The notes: generated from the sequence alone by a model not told the origin. 64,000 bases of DNA from Microplitis mediator (GCF_029852145.1 NC_079970.1:15119783-15183782), one strand, 5' to 3'. Positions 10,882 to 22,230 are shown, counted from the first letter of the stretch. Numbers and translations are program-made.

Positions 10882-12725
10882 CCCTCGCGGAATTGCCATA
10901 ACGGTATTTCTACGGTATTTGCCTAGTATTTTTTGGGTATAAGCATTATTACGGTATACCCACGGTATAAATGTGGTATATTTGTGAAATTTTATTACCG
11001 TATTAATACCGCAAATATATTGTGTTGATACCAAATTTATATAGGGACTATACCGTAGTTATACTGTGGTTATACCGTATTTACGCTCTCGCTATACTGT
11101 ATTTATACGATGATTATGCTCCATTTATATGGTTTTTATGCTGTACTTAAACGTCGGTTGTACCGTATTTATACGGTTGCTATACCTCATTTAAACAGTG
11201 GTTACACGGTATTCATACAATGTTCGCACCGTATTTATACGATGTTTATGCCGCATAAATATGGTGGTTATGCCACTTTTATACGGTGATTATGCCGTCT
11301 TACTCTTAGAAGCTGAAAAATACTTTTCATATCTTTCAGTTTCATTAACAAGCAATCTTCAGATTCTATAACAAATACAATATGTTTTACTACTACTTGC
11401 ATTCTTAAATGACTCATCTCTTCACTATATTCTGCTTTCAATTGTTCAATAAAAAAATAAAGTTCATTTTCACTTTAAAAAAAAAATTTCTTTCATATTA
11501 AAAAATAAAAACTCTTGAAACTAGTAAAAATTTTTCAATTTAAACATAAAAATATGTTGACTTGAGGAAAAAAAATTTTGATTCAAGATCAAAATTTCAA
11601 GATAATTATTTACTTGGCGCAAGAAAATTTTGGTTTTCCGAATCGTTGAAAGAAAATTTCTTGAATCAGGAATTTTTTTTATGATTCGAGTTAACTATTT
11701 TTTCTATGTAGTAATAATTCGCAAGAACATTAGTTAATTTTGAAATACAATGAGAATCAATATTAATAACTAGAATTATTTTATGATTAAAAATTATAAA
11801 ACATCTTCAATTTAAACATGTTTAAACACTGCAGTGTTTATGTAGTTTGGGTATTTTGACATAAAAGTTTTTTTTAGCTCGTAAAATTCTTTATTTGTAC
11901 GTTATGAAAACCTACACGAGTCTTTTAAATTTTAGTTTCTCTACACAGAAAATACAGTTAACTTGAACCTAGAAAAATATTCTTGATACAAGACAATTTT
12001 TTTTAACGAATCGGAAAATAAAAATTTTCTTACACCAAATAAATAATTATTCTGAAATTTTTAATCAAAATTTTTTTTCCACAAGTTAACATATTTTTAT
12101 GCTTTAATCGAAAAATTTTCACTTGTTTTAAAAGTTTTTATTTCTTAATACAAGAGATATTTTATTGAAGAATGCCATGCCAGGTTATTGTAGCAATATT
12201 GCCTTTTTTTGTTGGAAAAAAATAAAATTTCTTGGAATAATTACTATTTGTTTAACGCAAGAATTTACGTATACGTATATACATATATGCTCCAACCAAG
12301 AAAAAAAAGTTGCTCAAACCGAGAGAAAAATTTCTTGGGAGAAAAGATATATAAGGAGATGAGGGAAGTCACTGGTGCTAGGCAGCAGCAGCAAGAATAG
12401 TTCGGTGCTCGCCACTAGACAGCGCCTACGGCTTGTAGTGTCCCTGGTAAGAAACTTATTTCAGAAGTTTTATATTCCAAACTTGTGACTGTTCAGGCTC
12501 GGGTACTCCTCCGTTATTTGACCGAGTGATAGGTACCTTTTTGATGGTAATGTAGTACATCCTATATTACATAAAGATAAAAATATTTATCATCAATGTT
12601 TCCTTAAATACTTTAATCTCTGAATTTGAACTTGAACTTTAAAAATCAAATATTTTAATCACAAGTTTATAGAATCTCTACCGTATGGTTAAAAATATAC
12701 GAATGACATAATACATTGTACAGCA

Positions 12726-12764
<39 letters not shown>

Positions 12765-13201
12765 AATATACACATATACACATATATATTTAAATAATTA
12801 AATAGAGCCATTTATCATTAATAATTATACATTATTTTTTTTACCCTGTACTTGATAAATTCCGTATAAACACCTTATTAAATAGAATTGCTGTGTGAAC
12901 TCGGTAGAAATGCCGTATAAATTCAGTAGAAATACCGAATTATTACGGTAACAATGTTATATTATTACGGTAGAAACGCGGTATTATTACAGCACAAATG
13001 CCGTATTTTTACGGTAAAAATAACGTATTAATACGGTAGTAATGCCGTATAAGCTCCGTATAAACGCAGTATAAGCTCTGTAGGAATACCGTAATTAAAT
13101 TTCACAAACATACCGTATAAATACGGTAAAACTACTTGTTATCGACTACGTTTATGCTCTTTTAATACAGTGTTCAAACCGTATCATGAAAACCGCGAGG
13201 G
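10882..13201. mobile_element. Large CCCTCGCGG-ended element nested in J
   Basis: Left CCCTCGCGG and right CCGCGAGGG termini enclose flanks (10882-11310 and 12890-13201) made of TACCGTA / ACGGTAT words, the same word family as at 8239. The centre (about 11480-12360) is tiled with CTTG..CAAG words and is probably another insertion, followed by a (TA)n run near 12728-12762. J copy 2 supplies the empty site (AAAACTATTAAAAAC at ~15304), giving AT rather than TA as the duplication. Confidence 0.8.
11480..12360. repeat. CTTG/CAAG-word block
   Basis: Degenerate TTCTTG / CAAGAA units and an ACACAGAAAA motif near 11944 resemble the bodies at 1895-3696 and 46400-46662. Exact ends cannot be placed. Two overlapping + ORFs at 12165-12400 are repeat-derived. 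Confidence 0.5.
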
Positions 13202-13504
13202 ATTAAAAATTCTTTTTCTTCTTTTGTATCCAATAAACATGTAAAATATAATTTTTCTTCATGTAAATTACTTAAAAAAAATTTTAACTTAATCAAATTC
13301 GTTTAAAATCCAGAATTTTTTTTTTTTTTACCTTTTTTAGGAGGTACCCCACTTTGCCCGCAGAAACGAAAAATTTCTTTTTCAACGGTACCTGAAAATT
13401 TCTTCTATTTACTTTGAATATCATTAAAAAAAAAAGATTTAGCGTATTTGAGTCCTCGAAAACTTGGTATTTCCTTAAGTACCCCCTTTTACCTCTCCCT
13501 CCCC

Positions 13505-13810
13505 TATTAATTTATAATAATATAATAATTCGCACATTATTGCAGATATAACTTGTTTCTCAAACACGATCAGGTTAAATTGTATATAACTTCATTTATA
13601 ATTAAATATAAAAAAACGATTTGAACAACTCAACGATCGGTTGTTTAATGGACATAAAATTTTATAAATTTATTGATTTTTAATGATTTATGTTTTTAAA
13701 TTAATGGCGAAACTTTTGAACTTTTCCGTGAGTGATGAGGATTTAATTTTAATTAATGGTTGATAAAATAAAAGTTTATCAACATTAAAATTGAAATTGT
13801 CACATTATGT
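13505..13810. other. AT-rich spacer between J1 and the next MITE
   Basis: About 300 bases of AT-rich sequence with nothing recognisable. Confidence 0.5.
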
Positions 13811-14744
13811 ACACGGAAAGAATTTTCGTATGAATATTGCCATGTTATTTATTCTAAAAATTACTCTAAATCGAGTAATCTTGGGCCATTACGACTTTTT
13901 ACTTTCGAATTACGAAATTTTACTCTTTCAGTGAGTAAAAATCAATCAGATTAATTTTTACTCACAATTGCGAGTAAAAATTACCCCTAGCGGATGTCTA
14001 AATAAGTTCTCTCTAATTCAATTTTTACTCGTAGGTTATGATAAAAAGTTGATTATTCAATTTATAAAATTTATATTGAATTACAATAAAAATTATAATT
14101 AATAGGCTGAAATTTCTATAAAAAATCTAAAAACCATCTAATTGCCTTAGAATATGACTTAAAATAAATATTTTGAAAAAGAATTAAAAAAAAATATTAC
14201 TCTTATTGTGTTGAAAAAGAAAAAATTCAAATTTTTTTTTTTTTTTTTAAATAAATATTAAGTTATAGAGAGATACAGAGATCGTCTTTTTTTCCAGCCC
14301 TACGTTTGTGTGCGTAACATGTAAGTTGTCGCGAGCAAAATAAAAGACATTTAATTGAAGCCAATATTAACCGAAGATTAACGGAGACTACTGAAATATT
14401 ACTCTGCAGTTTAGAGTAAAAATTACTCCCATAGATAAGAAAATTTATTCGAGTTATAAGCAGTTTTTCATCAAACAGTTAATGGGTTTAAAAGAATGGT
14501 ATATTGGGGAGTAAAAATTAATCGCATGGAGTATAAATTAATAGATTAAGATGAGATGTTCACGATAACCGATTAAATATAAGACTTCTAAAAAATTACT
14601 CAGTAGTAGAGTAAAACATAGTCTAGCAACGTTAATATTTAAACAAAAAATATTAAATTTAAAACAAAAAATACCAATTTTTTGCAACGGCCCAGGATTA
14701 CTCGAAATTAGAGAGTAATTTTTATCGAAAAATTCTTTCCGTGT
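13811..14744. mobile_element. ACACGGA-ended MITE, GAGTAA/TTACTC word
   Basis: Inverted termini ACACGGAAAGAATTTTCG / CGAAAAATTCTTTCCGTGT. The body is full of GAGTAAAAATTACTC-type palindromes. ATGT occurs at both flanks (left directly, right after one A), a possible target duplication. No protein-coding capacity seen. Confidence 0.85.
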
Positions 14745-14764
14745 AATGTATATATAAATACGTA

Positions 14765-16022
14765 GGGGAAAGGGGAAGCGGGGGTAGGGAAAACGAGGTA
14801 CTCCCAAAATTTTATAAAAAAAAAAATTTATTTTTTACATGTATTTTAACCATTCCAAAATTATTTTTGTAAATATAATTGAGCATTATTTTGAATTTTT
14901 TTCGTTGAACTTTTCCAAAAATCGAGTGTACACTCGATAAATTTAGTGGAAAAAATGTAGGTCATGATATTCGTAAATATAGGTCATCAGACGAACGGGG
15001 GTCTTACGGGGTTTTTATTAAAACCCTTTCTCAACCTAACTCGCCTGGAAATGAGCATGAAGAGGGCCAAAGAGGAGTTTAAATTTATAAACTTTTTCAA
15101 CCAAACTCACCTGAAAACGAACGTATTTAGGTGCTACTGGAGTGAAATAGGGTTTAATTTCAATGGAGTTCTCTATCTTCTAAAATCCATTTCACCCTGA
15201 CGTTCAGACTAAAAACTATACTAGGTTGAAACAGGGTTTAATTTTTAAAGAATTTCGACTCGGGGTCGGTCGAAAAATGTTAATGACTTTTGTATTATGA
15301 TAAAAACTATTAAAAACTTTTTTATCTTTCTTTGCATCCAATAATTGTGTAAAATATAATTTTTTTTAATGTAAATAACTTACAAAAAATTTTAATATAA
15401 TCAAACATTCAATATTCAGAATTTTTTTTTTTTTTTTTACATATTTCAGGGGGTACCCTACATTTTGCCCGCAAAAATGAAATTTTTTTTTTTTTATGGC
15501 CATCGAAAATTTTGTCTATTTACTTCGAATTTCTAACAATTTTTATAATAATTTATTATAAACTTTATAAAATTGTGTGAAATTTTATCAAATTTTACAA
15601 AATGCTACCCCACACTAGATGCAATAGTGACATCAAATTCTCTGAAGTTTCATGAAATGTTATAAAATTTGATAAAATTCTATGAAATTTGATAAAATTA
15701 TATAAAATTCTATAAAGTTCGCTGTACAGTTTTATAAAATAGTATAAAATTTTATATAATTTTATAAAATTGTGTAAAACTTTATAAAATTTTATAATAT
15801 TTTATAAAATGTTATACAATTTTATAAAATTACATTTATTTTTTTTACCTTTTTTAGGGGGTACCCCACTTTGCCCGCAGAAATGAAAAATTTTTTTTTT
15901 CAACGGTAACTGAAAATTTCTTCTATTTACTTTGAATATCATTAAAAAAAAAAGATTTAGCGTATTTGAGTCCTCGAAAACTTGGTATTTCCTTAAGTAC
16001 CCCCTTTTGCCCCTCCCTCCCC
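14765..16022. mobile_element. Element J copy 2
   Basis: GGGGAAAGGGG at left, CCCTCCCTCCCC at right, with TA flanks. It aligns with J copy 1 at both ends. The interior carries blocks of AAACCC..GGGTTT-like words (15000-15270) and of TTTTATAAAATTTTATAA palindromes (15540-15835). The GGGGTACCC...TTGCCCGC sub-terminal module occurs twice (about 15450 and 15858), so the right end is partly duplicated. Confidence 0.8.
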
Positions 16023-16119
16023 TATAATGCATGTATAATGCATATATAATGCATATATAATTTTATACAATTGTATAAAATCTTTTTTCATCAGGTGATC
16101 AAACCCATAAAGATTATTT

Positions 16120-16490
16120 TTCGTTTGAAGGCTGATCTCTCAGCGACAAGTTGTCGCACAAAACTAAAAAAAAAAATGCAAATTAAAGCTGAATAAATTT
16201 GCTGACCGACCTATGCATTGGTTTAGCTGATAAAATTTTTCAACAGCCCGTGGACTCTTTGAAAGAAAAGAAGAATTTATAAAACTTTTATCTCTCGGTA
16301 TTTCTCATGTTCGCTCAATAGCCGTACCTCGAAAAATCAGAATGCACTCAATCAGAATGCACCGAAACTAGAGATTTCAAGTTGTAAAATGCTTTTATTT
16401 AAATCTCGATACGATTATTTTTCACGAAGTCACAGCCTTGCAAAAATCACTAAAAAATTTCTAAAAATTTTCTGTTCCTTTAATTTTCGG
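16120..16490. mobile_element. Diverged fragment of palindrome L
   Basis: Matches the right arm of L (56100-56462) in order: GCTGAATAAATTTGCT, CTCGGTATTTCTCATGTT, ACTAGAGATTTCAAG, ATCACTAAAAAATTT and TTCCTTTAATTTT. Divergence is considerable and the left arm is absent. The short plus ORF here is not a gene. Confidence 0.65.
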
Positions 16491-16574
16491 CATGGGCGTA
16501 TATTCGATTATATTTTTTGCAACATTTTTAGAGATAGTTTTGTTTCTGCGGGATCAATCTCTGTAATTTACTGA

Positions 16575-17018
16575 TTACGAAGACTTATTGAAATTCTCGA
16601 CAATATTCAAAATATTACTTTCAGAACATGCTTCAGCCAATTTCATTTTAATAGAGGCCAATGGATAATATTCAAAAATTGGTACAGTTTCCAAATAGTT
16701 TTTTACTACTGTTTCAAAATTTTCGGCTGATTTCAATTCTTTTAGATCTTTGATAACTTCACTCAATTTGGGCATGACTAAATCGCGAAGATTTCGGTGG
16801 TTTTGTTGCTCAAATTTATTCAGTAGATTTTCTTTATATGATTTATCAATGGTTGATTTTTGTTTACCTTCTTTCGAAATTAGGCCTCTCGATGATCTAG
16901 AACCTGACAACGGAACCGGCTTTTTTCTAGGCATCAAAGGAGACAGTGAATCGTTAGCTTGCCTTTTTCTACCTCCGATAAAATTGGGAGAGTTCCTTGA
17001 AATCGAATTATTGCTCAT
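16575..17018 (-). CDS. Hypothetical protein, 147 aa, unrecognised
   Basis: An uninterrupted 147-codon minus-strand ORF with a coding-like composition, unlike the low-complexity ORFs around it. Residues 1-60 are Ser/Arg/Lys/Pro-rich with basic clusters (GGRKRQ near 16-21, MPRKKP near 29-34) that could be nuclear-localisation or nucleic-acid-contact segments. Residues ~65-147 are rich in Leu, Lys and Glu and look helical (for example RDLVMPKLSEVIKDLKELK). No signal peptide or membrane segment is seen, and I recognise no family. The start is the first ATG, 12 bases after the in-frame context turns AT-rich; no splice sites are needed. It lies between an L-type repeat fragment (ends ~16490) and a CCCGGG MITE (17271), so it could be a small single-exon host gene, one exon of a larger gene, or a transposon relic. 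Function unknown. Confidence 0.5.
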   Translation of the reverse strand: MSNNSISRNSPNFIGGRKRQANDSLSPLMPRKKPVPLSGSRSSRGLISKEGKQKSTIDKSYKENLLNKFEQQNHRNLRDLVMPKLSEVIKDLKELKSAENFETVVKNYLETVPIFEYYPLASIKMKLAEACSESNILNIVENFNKSS

Positions 17019-17270
17019 ATTTGTTGATTGCGTATGAATTATTTTCTTTGAGTTTCGAACACTGAATTAAAATTAATTTATTCGATTTTCGTGATATTAT
17101 CTTCACTATATAATACCGTCAATAAAATAAAAATTTTTTAATTATGAGTAAATATAAACTAAATGCCCGCATATAAAATGAGTCATCAAATGAATCAATA
17201 CTGTTTATACACAGAAAAACAAACTTCAAATTACAAGTGCAAATATGGTCGAATCAAATAACCCGGGAAA
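17019..17270. other. Upstream flank of the 147-aa ORF
   Basis: On the minus strand a TATTATATAG motif lies ~85 bases upstream of the ATG and a TTCAGTG initiator-like motif ~40 bases upstream. Both are weak in so AT-rich a sequence. No other feature seen. Confidence 0.3.
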
Positions 17271-17400
17271 AAATGATTTTGCCTAATCATATATAACTAT
17301 ATATGATTATACATAATCACTTATATATAATTAGACCTGAAAATTGACCAGATCTAATTATATATAATCATGCATGAATGATTATAGTCATTCATAAAAT
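17271..17400. mobile_element. CCCGGG-ended MITE, ATATAATCATATAT word
   Basis: Begins CCCGGGAAAAAATGATT and continues with ATATATGATTATAC / TAATCATATATAAC palindromes. ACCTGAAAATTGACCAG near the centre may be the fold point. The right end is not clear. Shares its start with 5708. Confidence 0.5.
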
Positions 17401-17527
17401 CTCATTTAAAATATCTGTAAATTATTAATTAAGTAATTGAAGTGGGATTTACAGTCTTTATTAATATGAATGTCAGTGATATCTGAAAAGAAACACCCAC
17501 TCTATCGGTAAACTGTTATTTTACTAA

Positions 17528-17587
17528 GGGATCACCCATCCAACTAATGCCCCATGTCGATGCTGCTTTACTTTGTATTCGTTGGAT
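17528..17587 (-). pseudogene. Second 5S rRNA-derived fragment
   Basis: Minus strand: AATACAAAGTAAAGCAGCATCG, about 12 bases, then TTAGTTGGATGGGTGATCCC. This fits the 5S rRNA pattern GATCACCGAAGTTAAGCAGCATCG...TTAGTACTTGGATGGGTGACC. It covers the same part of 5S as the fragment at 7788-7845, and flanking sequence differs between the two. The ends of 5S are missing. Confidence 0.7.
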
Positions 17588-18005
17588 TGTCGTCTACTCC
17601 TCTAGTCTGCTATACACTTATAACGACAAATAATTAGACTCTCAGAGACTAGTCGAGACTCACATTTTTCGTCTCGAGGCTAACCATAAACTTTCCTGTA
17701 ATTTTTACATAAATCGGTCAAATAGACTTGGAGACACATGAAATAAACAAAAGAAAATTTTTTTTTTGTTTTTTCAAAATTTCTAAAAAACAACTTGATC
17801 GATTGATCTTAAAATTTAATCAGCTCTAAAACTGATTGAAATCCGTCGAATGCTGCAAGAGCCGTCGCAATAGGATAATTTGCTCAAGAGATATGGCGTG
17901 GAAAAAAAATGGTAAAAAACGGTTATTTTCGAATATCTTCGAAAAAATTGAATCGAACGATTTCAAAGTTTAATTATACAATAAAACGCGTCGATTGCTG
18001 TCTTA
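17588..18005. repeat. Dispersed repeat flanking element A1
   Basis: Contains the phrase set seen in several old repeats of this window (AGCTCTAAAACTGATTGAAATC, CAAGAGATATGGCG, TCTTCGAAAAAATTGAATCG) and resumes after A1 at 18697-18833. No gene. Confidence 0.4.
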
Positions 18006-18696
18006 CCCTTATAGGAAGAAACAATAGGCCCAAGCTTGGCCGAGGCTTGGCGCAAGACTTATTAACTCTGGGGAAAGCTTCAAATCCAAGCTTGGCCCAA
18101 GTCTGTCTAAGCATCGAAATGATAACACCCAGCCAAGCTTGAATGACAGTGTTGTGCCAAGACTGCATCTTAGTATTGGCCCAATAACCAATGCCAGTAT
18201 TGTGCCAAGATTGCATCTAAGTATTGGCCCAGTATCGAGAGCCAGTATTGTGCCAAGACTGTTGCTAAATAAGCACCTATGCTTATTAAAAATAAATTAA
18301 AAAAAAAAAAAAATATTAGTAGACATGTGCGTGATGGTAACATATGGAAATAAATTTGTACACAGAGAAATCAGGTGGATCGATGAAACTAATTTTTTTT
18401 TTGCATTTGCTGGGTCTCGAACCTGGTCCTTCATGACTGCTAGGCAAGCGTCTTATCCACTAGGCTGTTAAGCTATTCACAGAAGCCAGAGGTTTTTAGG
18501 TACCATTTGTTATTTAGACTGGTAAACCAAGGCTTGTCACTTGAGTATTGGCTGAATCTTGGCCCAAGACTGGCAAACCAAGACTCGTCACTTGAACGTT
18601 GGTCAAATCTTGGACCAACCTTCGGAGGCCGAGCCTCGGTAGCTCAATATTGTGCCAAGACTGGCCTCGTTGTCAATATTTTTTTTCCTACAAGGG
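18006..18696. mobile_element. Element A copy 1 (CCCTTATAGGAA ends, CTTGGCCCAAG word)
   Basis: Inverted ends CCCTTATAGGAAGAAA and TTTTTTTCCTACAAGGG with TA on both sides. The body consists of ~40-52-base units built on CTTGGCCCAAG / TGTGCCAAGACTG words and includes a tRNA-like segment (18410-18473). Copy 2 at 23696-24440 differs mainly in unit number. Overlapping ORFs on both strands are repeat artefacts. Confidence 0.85.
18410..18473 (-). pseudogene. tRNA-like segment in element A1
   Basis: Minus strand: AGCCTAGTGGATAAGACGC (box A-like) and CAGGTTCGAGACCC (box B) with tRNA spacing. The same segment at 24052-24114 differs at one or two bases. It lacks a paired acceptor stem, so it is not a functional tRNA. 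Confidence 0.65.
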
Positions 18697-19244
18697 TAAT
18701 CATCGAAATCGGGCCATTTCTCCAAAAGATATCGTTGTCGAGAAAATTTGAAAAAAGTGTTTTTTTTTTTTCCAATAAATTCAAAGTCACTGATCCGATT
18801 GATTTCAAATATGTTTTAGCATTGAAGACTTACTCCATCGGCTGAAGAGGAGGTCCCGGAAACATTTTTTTGGCATCGGGTAAATCCAACTGTTTCTTAT
18901 GTATTTTGGGCTAAGGATCACGAAAATCGGGTCCATTTTGTTCAAAGGTGGTGCAAACAATTGTTTATAACAATTTAATTGTTTAAATCGAAATAACTCC
19001 CGAACCGCTGGTTTGTTGGGACAGTGTACAGGAAAAAAAATGTTCAGAATAAAAAAATACACAAACAAGGTATCATATGTTTTTTTTTGCATCTCGAATA
19101 TTTCGCGAGATATAATAAAAAAACGAGCCGGCGCTCGGACCTCTCCCTCTCGCACTAGCGACTGCCTATGCGCGAGCTCTCTCTCCGCCAAATCGCGTCA
19201 GATGCTTGATAGGCCGGAATTTTTCTAAGTTTTTTACATTAAAA

Positions 19245-20694
19245 ATCATAGAAAAAAAAAACAAAATCTATAAAATGTCGTTACTACCAATCGACTGCAT
19301 TTTTTCTGAAACGGATTTCTGTCGTATCGACATAAGACGTTTTTTTTTTTGTTCACTAATGTTATAAACAAATAGATTTTTTCAAAGTCCAGATTGGGTT
19401 CAAAAAATCGATATCACCAATCGACTGCATTTTATTTTTAAACAAATTTCTGTTGTATCGTCAAAAGACGATTTTTTTATTTGTTCACTAATGTTATAAA
19501 CAAATAGGGGAGGGTGGGGCAAAGCGGCCCCCATGGGGCAGAGCGGCCCCCATGGGGCAGAGCGGCCCCCCTGAAATTTTGATCAAAAAAAAATTTTTTT
19601 TTTTTTCGACTAATTACTATAAATCCGATATGTTTGCGCATTTTTACCCCTACGCATGACATTTGGGGCAAAATGGACAAGCCCAAAATTTTGAAAAAGT
19701 GATTTTTTTATATTTTTATCGTCAAATTAAAAAAAAATGATTATAATTCCGAATTTCTAGCCCTACGCATAACGCCTGGGGCAAAATGGACCAGCCGAAA
19801 CTTCCAAAAAAATTGTTTTTTCATATTTTTCGGCCGTTTCTCTATGTAAGAGGCAAATTTGGTCACTAAAAATTTATAAAAATTAAATTTTTTTTTTTTA
19901 GTTGATAAATTTTTGAAATAAAGTAAAATTATAAAATTGATTTTTTTTTTTATTAAATAACAATTAGTAATTAAGGTAGTCGAGAGTGAACGATTTTTTA
20001 CGCTTTAAAAAATTTTTTTCGAGTAATATAAAACCAAAAATAGTTGTCAAGAGAAAGAAATACATTCTTAATGATGAAAACAATTTAAAAAAAAAAAACG
20101 AAAAAAAAAAATTTTTTTATCACTTTTTGAAGGGGGGCCGCTCTGCCCCACAAAAAAAAAAAATTTTTTTTCAGAATTTTGGCAAAATGTCTATAAATTT
20201 GTTCGAAATAGGACGAAAGTAAAGTGATCTTATGGTTGAAAGCCACAAAAAATAATAATTGGCTTAGGGGGGCCGCTCTGCCCCACCCTCCCCTAGATTT
20301 TTTCAAAGTCCAGATTGGGTTCAAAAAATCGATATCACCAATCGACTGCATTTTTTTTAAACAAATTTCTGTTGTATCGTCAAAAGACGATTTTTTTATT
20401 TGTTCACTAATGTTATAAACAAATGGATTTTTTCAAAGTCTAGATTGGGTTCAAAAAATCGATATCACCAATTGACTGCGTTTTTTTTTTAAACAAATTT
20501 CTGTTATATCGTCAAAAACCGGTTTTTTTTTGTTAACTAATGTTAAAAACAAATCGATTTATTCAAAGTCCAGAGTGGGTTCAAAAATCGATAAATTGTA
20601 GATACTACCAATCGACATCATTTTTTCTGAAACAAATTTTTGTTGCATCGTCAAAAAACGGTTTTTTTTTGTTCACTTATGTTATAAACAAATG
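19245..20694 (+). repeat. ~130-bp tandem repeat array, left arm of K
   Basis: Monomers contain TTTTTTCAAAGTCCAGATTG, AATCGATATCACCAATCGAC and GTTCACTAATGTTATAAACA. Monomer starts at ~19376, 20296, 20426 and 20557 give a period of about 130. The array is interrupted by J3 and, at its end, by the LTR; it resumes at 22236-22433. Confidence 0.9.
19507..20293. mobile_element. Element J copy 3, intact (787 bp)
   Basis: Perfect termini GGGGAGGGTGGGGC / GCCCCACCCTCCCC within the satellite array, with TA on both sides; neighbouring monomers give the empty site (CAAATAGATTTTTT). Sub-terminal repeats of GGGGCAGAGCGGCCCCC occur at both ends in inverted form. Interior homopolymer-rich; ORFs are artefacts. 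Confidence 0.92.
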
Positions 20695-22230
20695 TATAAC
20701 AGGGCTAAGCTGCTACTCTGGTTGTCCTTACAAAGGGCGCCACTGGAAGTAATAACGGCCTCCCAGAGCCGGATCTTGGATCATCAGGGTCGGTGTAAAA
20801 TTGATTTGTAAGAGAAGGAAGAGGAAGGATAATTTATAATTAATTAATTTATTTCACAATTACCAATTTTAACCTTTATTTATTGAAACCTTGACAATAT
20901 TTATTTAAACCTTTATTCTATAAACCTTATAACCTTTTATTACCTTATTACCTTATTACCTATAAACTTTATTACCTAATGTCAACTACCTTTGACTATA
21001 TCACACACACACTCACACTAAGTCCCCTGGACTATAATACACATACACGACTTAATACTTTCCACGCGGTCGACAAGACCCTCTACGTGGCTAATATTTT
21101 CCCGCGCGGTCCCCTGGACCCTCTACGCGATATAAAACCTTAATTAATTAATTCACAAATTCCATAATTACACTATCCACTCTCACACACTTTACAATAT
21201 AAAATTCATTACCTTTTTCCGACTAAAATTAACTCTCATATAATTAATTATTACACTTTAAATTCACTAATCAATTAACAACTGATTTCTTATAACCACT
21301 ACTACTTGCTTTACCAATTTAATCAATCATTTTGTTAAAACGGTTTTAGGATTATTTTATTTTACCGCTTAACATTCAAATCACCGACTCTATATCCAAT
21401 ACTCAAAACTTGAACACATTTTACTTTACGACACCTTTAACGTTTGTATTTTATTAATTGATTTTGTTTAATTACTTAAATTAATTATAATTATTTTATC
21501 CTATTATTAGTGACTAGATAATTTTGACTAGATTGCAATCGCTTTTCCGGCGAATGCCTTACTCAACCTGCCTGGAAAATTCCAGAAGAATTTTCCGGCG
21601 ATGCTTTATACAACCTGCCTGGAAATAACAAAGCTAATTATATTGGGACCGGTTTTCGATTGAATATTACACGAAAATAGACACGACAATACTTCGCGGA
21701 CGCGACGTCGTATAACTGCGTATTAATAAATATTCTGGGAATGTTCTATAAAATACTTATTACGATTTATGTTGATTCTTACACCGTCGATTGTCCTGTA
21801 TTAGTTGTCCTGGTCTGATTATTGTCCTGGTCCATGTAATTGTCCTATTCCGTGTAGTTGTCCTGGTGGTTACTTGGTCATCCCGGCTCGGTGCTTCCCG
21901 GTTGTAACTTTGGGCGTCTGGATGTTTGCCCGATCCTATGGACTCTGTCCTGAACGTCTAGTCAGTCTGGTCGTTCCGGTCACTACTGTGCTTTTTCACT
22001 GCTGTCTTCTAGTTTTATTAATTCCACTCGATTATTTTCGACAATGATCGGAAAACTCCTCCCTTAATTAATTATGATTGGGCCTATCGTGAGAGTATTT
22101 TCTATTAGCGCGCCCGGCGACAAGTCGAAAAACTTAATCGAATGCTCATTTGGGGTAGCAGGTAAGGTAGGTGGCCATCAGTGATAAATCACGATTTCGG
22201 TCAATAAAATGACCCAATTTACCCCGTTAC
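20695..22230 (+). mobile_element. Probable solo LTR (1.5 kb)
   Basis: Starts TATAACAGGGC and ends CCCCGTTAC. AAATG precedes and follows it and the uninterrupted satellite reads ACAAATGG once, so the target duplication is 5 bases (4-7 is possible because of alignment ambiguity). Contains no coding region with recognised domains; the 80-codon ORF at 21805-22047 is Cys/Pro-rich repeat sequence. The imperfect inverted ends and staggered duplication suggest a solo LTR of a retrovirus-like or Ty3-type retrotransposon, but no primer-binding site or internal region is present to prove it. Confidence 0.6.

Larger units (their letters stand above)
10663..13504. mobile_element. Element J copy 1 (GGGGAAGG / CCCTCCCC ends), interrupted
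   Basis: The left end begins GGGGAAGGGGG and the right end is CTCTCCCTCCCC, with TA on both sides. Shared sub-terminal blocks GGGGTACCCCC and CCTTAAGTACCCCC link it to copy 2 at 14765-16022. A CCCTCGCGG element (10882-13201) fills most of it. The short minus ORFs at the left end are not genes. Confidence 0.8.

Noticed and set aside
17974..18216. Trp-rich ORFs on the minus strand, also at 23573-23858
   Set aside because: Short-period repeats of the CTTGGCCCAAG word in element A generate them in overlapping frames.
18805..19228. ORF of 128 codons that recurs identically at 23360-23704
   Set aside because: The identity comes from the two arms of foldback K. The sequence has no recognisable domain, and equally long ORFs run antisense.
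20695..22230. Protein-coding gene in the LTR-like element (80-codon ORF)
   Set aside because: Cys/Pro-rich ORF from a short TTGTCCTGGTC-type repeat; no domain.
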